A DNA stretch of 7,969 nucleotides, from NCBI GenBank assembly GCA_027340645.1, contig DAHWQN010000024.1, positions 1-7,969 of the forward strand, in the 5' to 3' direction. The position numbers and the translations under genes are program-made. The stretch's first letter is position 1. Each line of letters opens with the position of its first letter. Below, in pieces: positions 5,300 through 7,969 of this stretch. This DNA comes from Microcaldota archaeon (GTDB taxonomy: Archaea > Micrarchaeota > Micrarchaeia > Micrarchaeales > CABMGC01). Below the pieces are notes generated by a model. That model worked only from the letters and a program-made list of their open reading frames with translations. It was not told the origin of the DNA and searched no databases.

Positions 5300-6217
5300 A
5301 TGCGAATCTCGATATTGTTCTTTTTCACGGCATTGGCGATACTTTTTGGGTTGTTGTACGCGCAGCCTAGCGTCCACTTTCCCAATCCCTTGCCGGGCAA
5401 TGCAATTGTATCAAATACGATCTCTGTGTCGAGCAAGTTTACCACAGAGAATGCTAGTAGCGCGTCCATAGCTGCAGGCAAATTATACATCTCAAGCAGA
5501 CTAGGCGAGAATTACTCCACGCGATATGTGGCATATACTTCAGGATTTTACTTTAGTGCTACAAATCAAACCTCTTTATACTTTTCATATAAACTGCCTT
5601 TTGATAATGGTACTATTGCGAGCGCTTTCAGCAGCTCAAATCTTACCATGTCCCATATTTCCGGTATAACTGTTGTGCTAAACGGTGAAAATAATGTTAT
5701 TGGATATTATGGCCCTCAACGTTCGTATGTAATAAATGTGACTTCAGGCTCAGCAATATCCATTGCATCTTTGTATGGTGTGTATGATGGTACCGCAACA
5801 CTATCCTATGCTGAAAACACGTCGTCTTCAAACGCGTTGTCGGGTTATTCAATAGTATGGGCAGTAACTGGGAAAAATACCCTGGCGAACTACACAGCAT
5901 ATCCTGACGTCGTTTATCCCGGGATTTATATAAGTATAACTAACGGAAGTATTATGGGAGAGTATTTGTACAATACCTCCTCTATTACCACACAGCCTGG
6001 AAACTCCATAGACGCTCTTGGGGCTTTTGGCTTTTTCAGCATCAACAGCAGTAAACCTTCAGTGATTACACCATTAAATTTTTCCGCTGAAAACGCTACT
6101 GGGGTGTTTACTTTAGAGAATGCTGTTTCCCTAATAACCCTTGCTGCAGCCGTAATGGTTCTTTCCGCAGTGTTCGCAATACTCATATACATTTTAATGT
6201 CGCATAAGGGCAGATGA
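5300..6217 (+). CDS. Membrane-anchored Ser/Thr/Asn-rich surface protein, probably N-glycosylated
   Basis: I do not recognise the family. The 305-aa chain has an N-terminal signal peptide (hydrophobic at about 4-20, likely cleavage after LLYA, residue 21). A long extracellular region rich in Ser, Thr, Asn, Tyr and Gly follows, then a single C-terminal membrane segment (about 275-299) and a short basic tail, SHKGR. This is a type I topology with the bulk outside the cell. Thirteen N-x-S/T sequons are visible (N51, 71, 89, 103, 114, 146, 173, 197, 215, 225, 249, 260, 265), the mark of an archaeal surface glycoprotein. There are no cysteines and few lysines. The extracellular part looks beta-rich and is perhaps one or two sandwich domains. 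The ATG at 5300 is chosen because the TATA box fits a leaderless start. The gene stands alone on the plus strand and converges on the FKBP gene. A function in the cell envelope or in substrate or cell contact is inference. Confidence 0.82.
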   Translation: MRISILFFFTALAILFGLLYAQPSVHFPNPLPGNAIVSNTISVSSKFTTENASSASIAAGKLYISSRLGENYSTRYVAYTSGFYFSATNQTSLYFSYKLPFDNGTIASAFSSSNLTMSHISGITVVLNGENNVIGYYGPQRSYVINVTSGSAISIASLYGVYDGTATLSYAENTSSSNALSGYSIVWAVTGKNTLANYTAYPDVVYPGIYISITNGSIMGEYLYNTSSITTQPGNSIDALGAFGFFSINSSKPSVITPLNFSAENATGVFTLENAVSLITLAAAVMVLSAVFAILIYILMSHKGR

Positions 6218-6306
6218 TTCACAAAGCGACATCCTCTAGCAGTAAACCAAGTGGAATATCTCTATATGCAGTGGGGTATCATATGCCCTGCTTCAAATGC
6301 AAAGGC

Positions 6307-6825
6307 TCAACTGCTACTCTTTTTTATGCCTATTATCTTTATTGTGAAAATAAGCGTATGTCCAGCAAGCGGCGGATTGAAGTCAACTGTAACGTTTGAA
6401 GTATTCACTTTGGTTACAATGCCTGTAACCTGGCCTCCATTTGGAATTTTTTCCAATACTGTTTGCCCTATTTTTATAGTCTGGTTGCCAAATGCATTTA
6501 CCGGTACGCTTACGAAAAGGTTCGGATTGACTTGTCCATACGCTTCATTTACCGGTATCGTAACGTTCTTTGTCTGATTGAGCATCATGCCTATTACTGC
6601 ATTGTTAAACCCGGGTATAACCTGATTCGCTCCAACAATAAAATTAAGGGGCTGCCCACCGAAGTCGGATTGAAATACAGTTCCATTGCTAAACGAGCCT
6701 GTGTAATAAACAGATACGTTGTCTCCAGAAACTACTACTTGCGTTCCAGCACTAAAAACAACGTATACGCCTATGGCGACTACTGCTATAGCCACTATTG
6801 CCACTACTAAATACTGATACTTCAT
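6307..6825 (-). CDS. Membrane-anchored SlyD-like FKBP-type peptidyl-prolyl isomerase
   Basis: This enzyme would catalyse cis-trans isomerisation of prolyl bonds and act as a folding helper outside the cytoplasm. Residues 5-24 form an uncleaved signal-anchor or lipid-free anchor, with MKYQY in front. The FKBP domain begins at about 35: DNVSVYYTG (35-43), a TVFQSDFG segment (49-56), the VIPGF motif (69-73) and AVIGM (76-80). PVNEAYG (91-97) starts the insert-in-flap chaperone domain typical of SlyD and archaeal FKBPs, which ends at VDFNPPLAGHTLIF (147-160), matching the family's VDxNHPLAG signature with His replaced by Pro. Length (172 aa) suits anchor plus FKBP plus insert. Seven N-x-S/T sequons (N36, 47, 83, 87, 114, 141, 144) agree with an external location. 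The ATG at 6825 lies 7 bases after the glutamate dehydrogenase stop, so the two are probably co-transcribed. The metal-binding His-rich tail of bacterial SlyD is absent. Confidence 0.88.
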   Translation of the reverse strand: MKYQYLVVAIVAIAVVAIGVYVVFSAGTQVVVSGDNVSVYYTGSFSNGTVFQSDFGGQPLNFIVGANQVIPGFNNAVIGMMLNQTKNVTIPVNEAYGQVNPNLFVSVPVNAFGNQTIKIGQTVLEKIPNGGQVTGIVTKVNTSNVTVDFNPPLAGHTLIFTIKIIGIKKSSS

Positions 6826-6832
6826 AGAATCA

Positions 6833-7969
6833 TCAATACCATCCGCGTAACTTCATCGCAGCTGCAACTCTATTTACTGCGACTATATACGCCGCCATAC
6901 GTGGGCTTATCTTTTTGCCCTTGTTTTTATACTCATTTTGAGTGCCTATAACATCCTTGAATGCCTTTGTTATTATGGAGTCGAGGCGCTTGTACACATC
7001 TTCCTCTGTCCAATAGAAACTCTGGATGTTTTGAACCCACTCAAAGTAAGAGACGATAACTCCGCCAGAGTTTACTAAAAAGTCAGGCAAATCCAATATG
7101 CCCCTCTGGAATAATATGTCGTCTGCTCCTGGCGTAACAGGCCCGTTTGCCAATTCAAGAACTATTTTAGCGTTTATCTTATCCGCATTCTTCTCCGTTA
7201 TCTGATTCTCTATAGCGGACGGTATAAGAATATCCACATCCATCTCCAACAATTCCTCGTTACTTACGCTCTCGACGCCCTTGCAGTTTTCAACACTGCC
7301 TGTTTTTGATTTTGCTTCCTTGAGTTTCTGATAATCCAAGCCCTTCGGCGAGTATGCGCCGCCTGACGAATCGCTCACAGCGACTACTTTAGATCCAAAA
7401 AGCTTGTTTGACAGATCAAAAGCAAAATTTCCTGCATTGCCAAATCCCTGTATTGCTATCTTTGCGTTTCGCAGGTTTATTTTTTTGATCTTTGCTGCCT
7501 CCCTTAATACATACATGCCTCCCATGGCGGTGCTGTCAAATCTTCCCTCCGAGCCGCCTACTTCGAGAGGTTTGCCCGTTATAACTCCGAACTCATTGTG
7601 ACCTACTATTTTACTGTACTCGTCCATCATCCATGCCATTATCTGCGGATTTGTATATACATCTGGCGCTGGTATGTCTACCTTGGGACCTATCAGCCTG
7701 CCCAGGGCACGTATGTAACCACGTGAAAGGTTCTCAAGTTCTGATTCATTGAGTTCTTTTGGATTGCATATTATCCCGCCCTTTGCTCCGCCATACGGTA
7801 TGTTTGCCAAGGATGTCTTCCAAGTCATCCATGCGGAGAGTGCCTTTACTGTATCTATGCTCTCACCTGGATGATATCTTATGCCGCCCTTGCCCGGGCC
7901 TCTTGCGTCGTTGTAGAGCACCCTGAATCCGGTAAATACCTTTGTGCTTCCGTCACGCATCTTTACAGG
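6833..7969 (-). CDS. gdhA: Glutamate dehydrogenase, 5' end outside the window
   Basis: This cytoplasmic hexameric-type enzyme interconverts glutamate with 2-oxoglutarate and ammonia using NAD(P)(H). The visible 378 residues run in frame to the window edge (PVK precedes the first visible Met), so about 35-40 N-terminal residues are missing compared with the usual 415-420. The substrate domain shows GPGKGGIRYHP, WMTWKTSLANIPYGGAKGGI with the catalytic Lys in YGGAKGG (about residue 63), and GPKVDIPAPDVYT with the catalytic Asp. The dinucleotide fold starts at IAIQGFGNAG (about 171-180), with the acidic VAVSDSSGG after the second strand. LVNSGGVIVSYFEWVQN and the C-terminal RMAAYIVAVNRVAAAMKLRGWY are family-typical and the C terminus is intact. 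Cofactor preference cannot be fixed by eye. The FKBP gene follows 7 bases downstream. The promoter lies outside the window. Confidence 0.96.
   Translation of the reverse strand, partial: PVKMRDGSTKVFTGFRVLYNDARGPGKGGIRYHPGESIDTVKALSAWMTWKTSLANIPYGGAKGGIICNPKELNESELENLSRGYIRALGRLIGPKVDIPAPDVYTNPQIMAWMMDEYSKIVGHNEFGVITGKPLEVGGSEGRFDSTAMGGMYVLREAAKIKKINLRNAKIAIQGFGNAGNFAFDLSNKLFGSKVVAVSDSSGGAYSPKGLDYQKLKEAKSKTGSVENCKGVESVSNEELLEMDVDILIPSAIENQITEKNADKINAKIVLELANGPVTPGADDILFQRGILDLPDFLVNSGGVIVSYFEWVQNIQSFYWTEEDVYKRLDSIITKAFKDVIGTQNEYKNKGKKISPRMAAYIVAVNRVAAAMKLRGWY

Noticed and set aside
5171..5377. A 68-residue minus-strand ORF across the gap upstream of the surface-protein gene.
   Set aside because: Its only ATG lies antisense inside the 5300 gene, it runs through that gene's TATA box and the inverted repeats, and I recognise no domain. 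The gap part has no in-frame ATG, GTG or TTG at a useful place.
6320..6325. A plus-strand T6 run as the terminator of the surface-protein gene.
   Set aside because: It lies about 100 bases past the stop and inside the end of the FKBP gene. It is possible, but too weak to list as a feature.
6214..6810. Plus-strand ORFs overlapping the FKBP gene.
   Set aside because: They are antisense shadows; the minus strand encodes a recognisable FKBP with anchor and conserved motifs.
1..7969. tRNA or rRNA genes, CRISPR arrays, insertion sequences, inteins.
   Set aside because: No cloverleaf-like segments, regular repeat-spacer patterns, transposase-like proteins or terminal repeats were seen in the gaps or genes.

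Overview
The window reads as archaeal DNA of moderate, slightly AT-leaning composition. Archaeal-style TATA elements lie about 25 bases before start codons (leaderless at 5300). The genes are a class III anaerobic ribonucleotide reductase with an ATP-cone, a hexameric-type glutamate dehydrogenase, a membrane-anchored SlyD-like FKBP and a surface protein full of N-glycosylation sequons. A small-genome or acidophilic lineage (Micrarchaeota/ARMAN-like or Thermoplasmata-like) is a guess from the protein style only. The anaerobic reductase indicates anaerobic or microaerobic DNA precursor synthesis. There are no RNA genes, insertion sequences or CRISPR arrays that I can see.

Left region (1-1990). 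A small His-rich protein of unknown function (40-399, minus) lies downstream of a NikR-like ribbon-helix-helix regulator (461-853, minus). The regulator is divergent from a NicO/RcnA-like multi-spanning metal transporter (1031-1990, plus). The AT-rich divergent promoter contains three copies of an ACTTTGT-type half-site. These could be the operator through which the regulator controls itself and the transporter. The regulator lacks most of the canonical nickel ligands, so the metal sensed is uncertain.

Middle region (1991-5299). A compact minus-strand operon encodes anaerobic ribonucleoside-triphosphate reductase. The catalytic polypeptide (2998-5019) stops before the glycyl-radical domain. 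That domain is a separate 64-residue ORF (2807-3001) overlapping by ATGA and ending in CxxC, and it is followed by the radical-SAM activase NrdG (2087-2803). A run of seven A residues just before the nrdD stop forms a possible slippery site from which the -1 frame is open into the glycyl-radical domain. The product could therefore be two chains, a frameshift fusion, or an artefact of a one-base homopolymer error. The operon promoter has a TATA box bracketed by two NrdR-box-like sites exactly 32 bases apart, and the 5100-5205 region upstream is dense in inverted repeats.

Right region (5300-7969). A leaderless gene encodes a type I membrane-anchored, Cys-free, Ser/Thr/Asn-rich surface protein. 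It converges on a probable two-gene minus-strand unit: glutamate dehydrogenase (6833-7969, 5' end beyond the window) followed 7 bases later by an extracytoplasmic FKBP-type prolyl isomerase.

The items most worth checking are the split glycyl-radical reductase with its A7 junction, the paired NrdR-like boxes around an archaeal TATA element, and the divergent NikR-like/NicO-like pair with its repeated half-sites.
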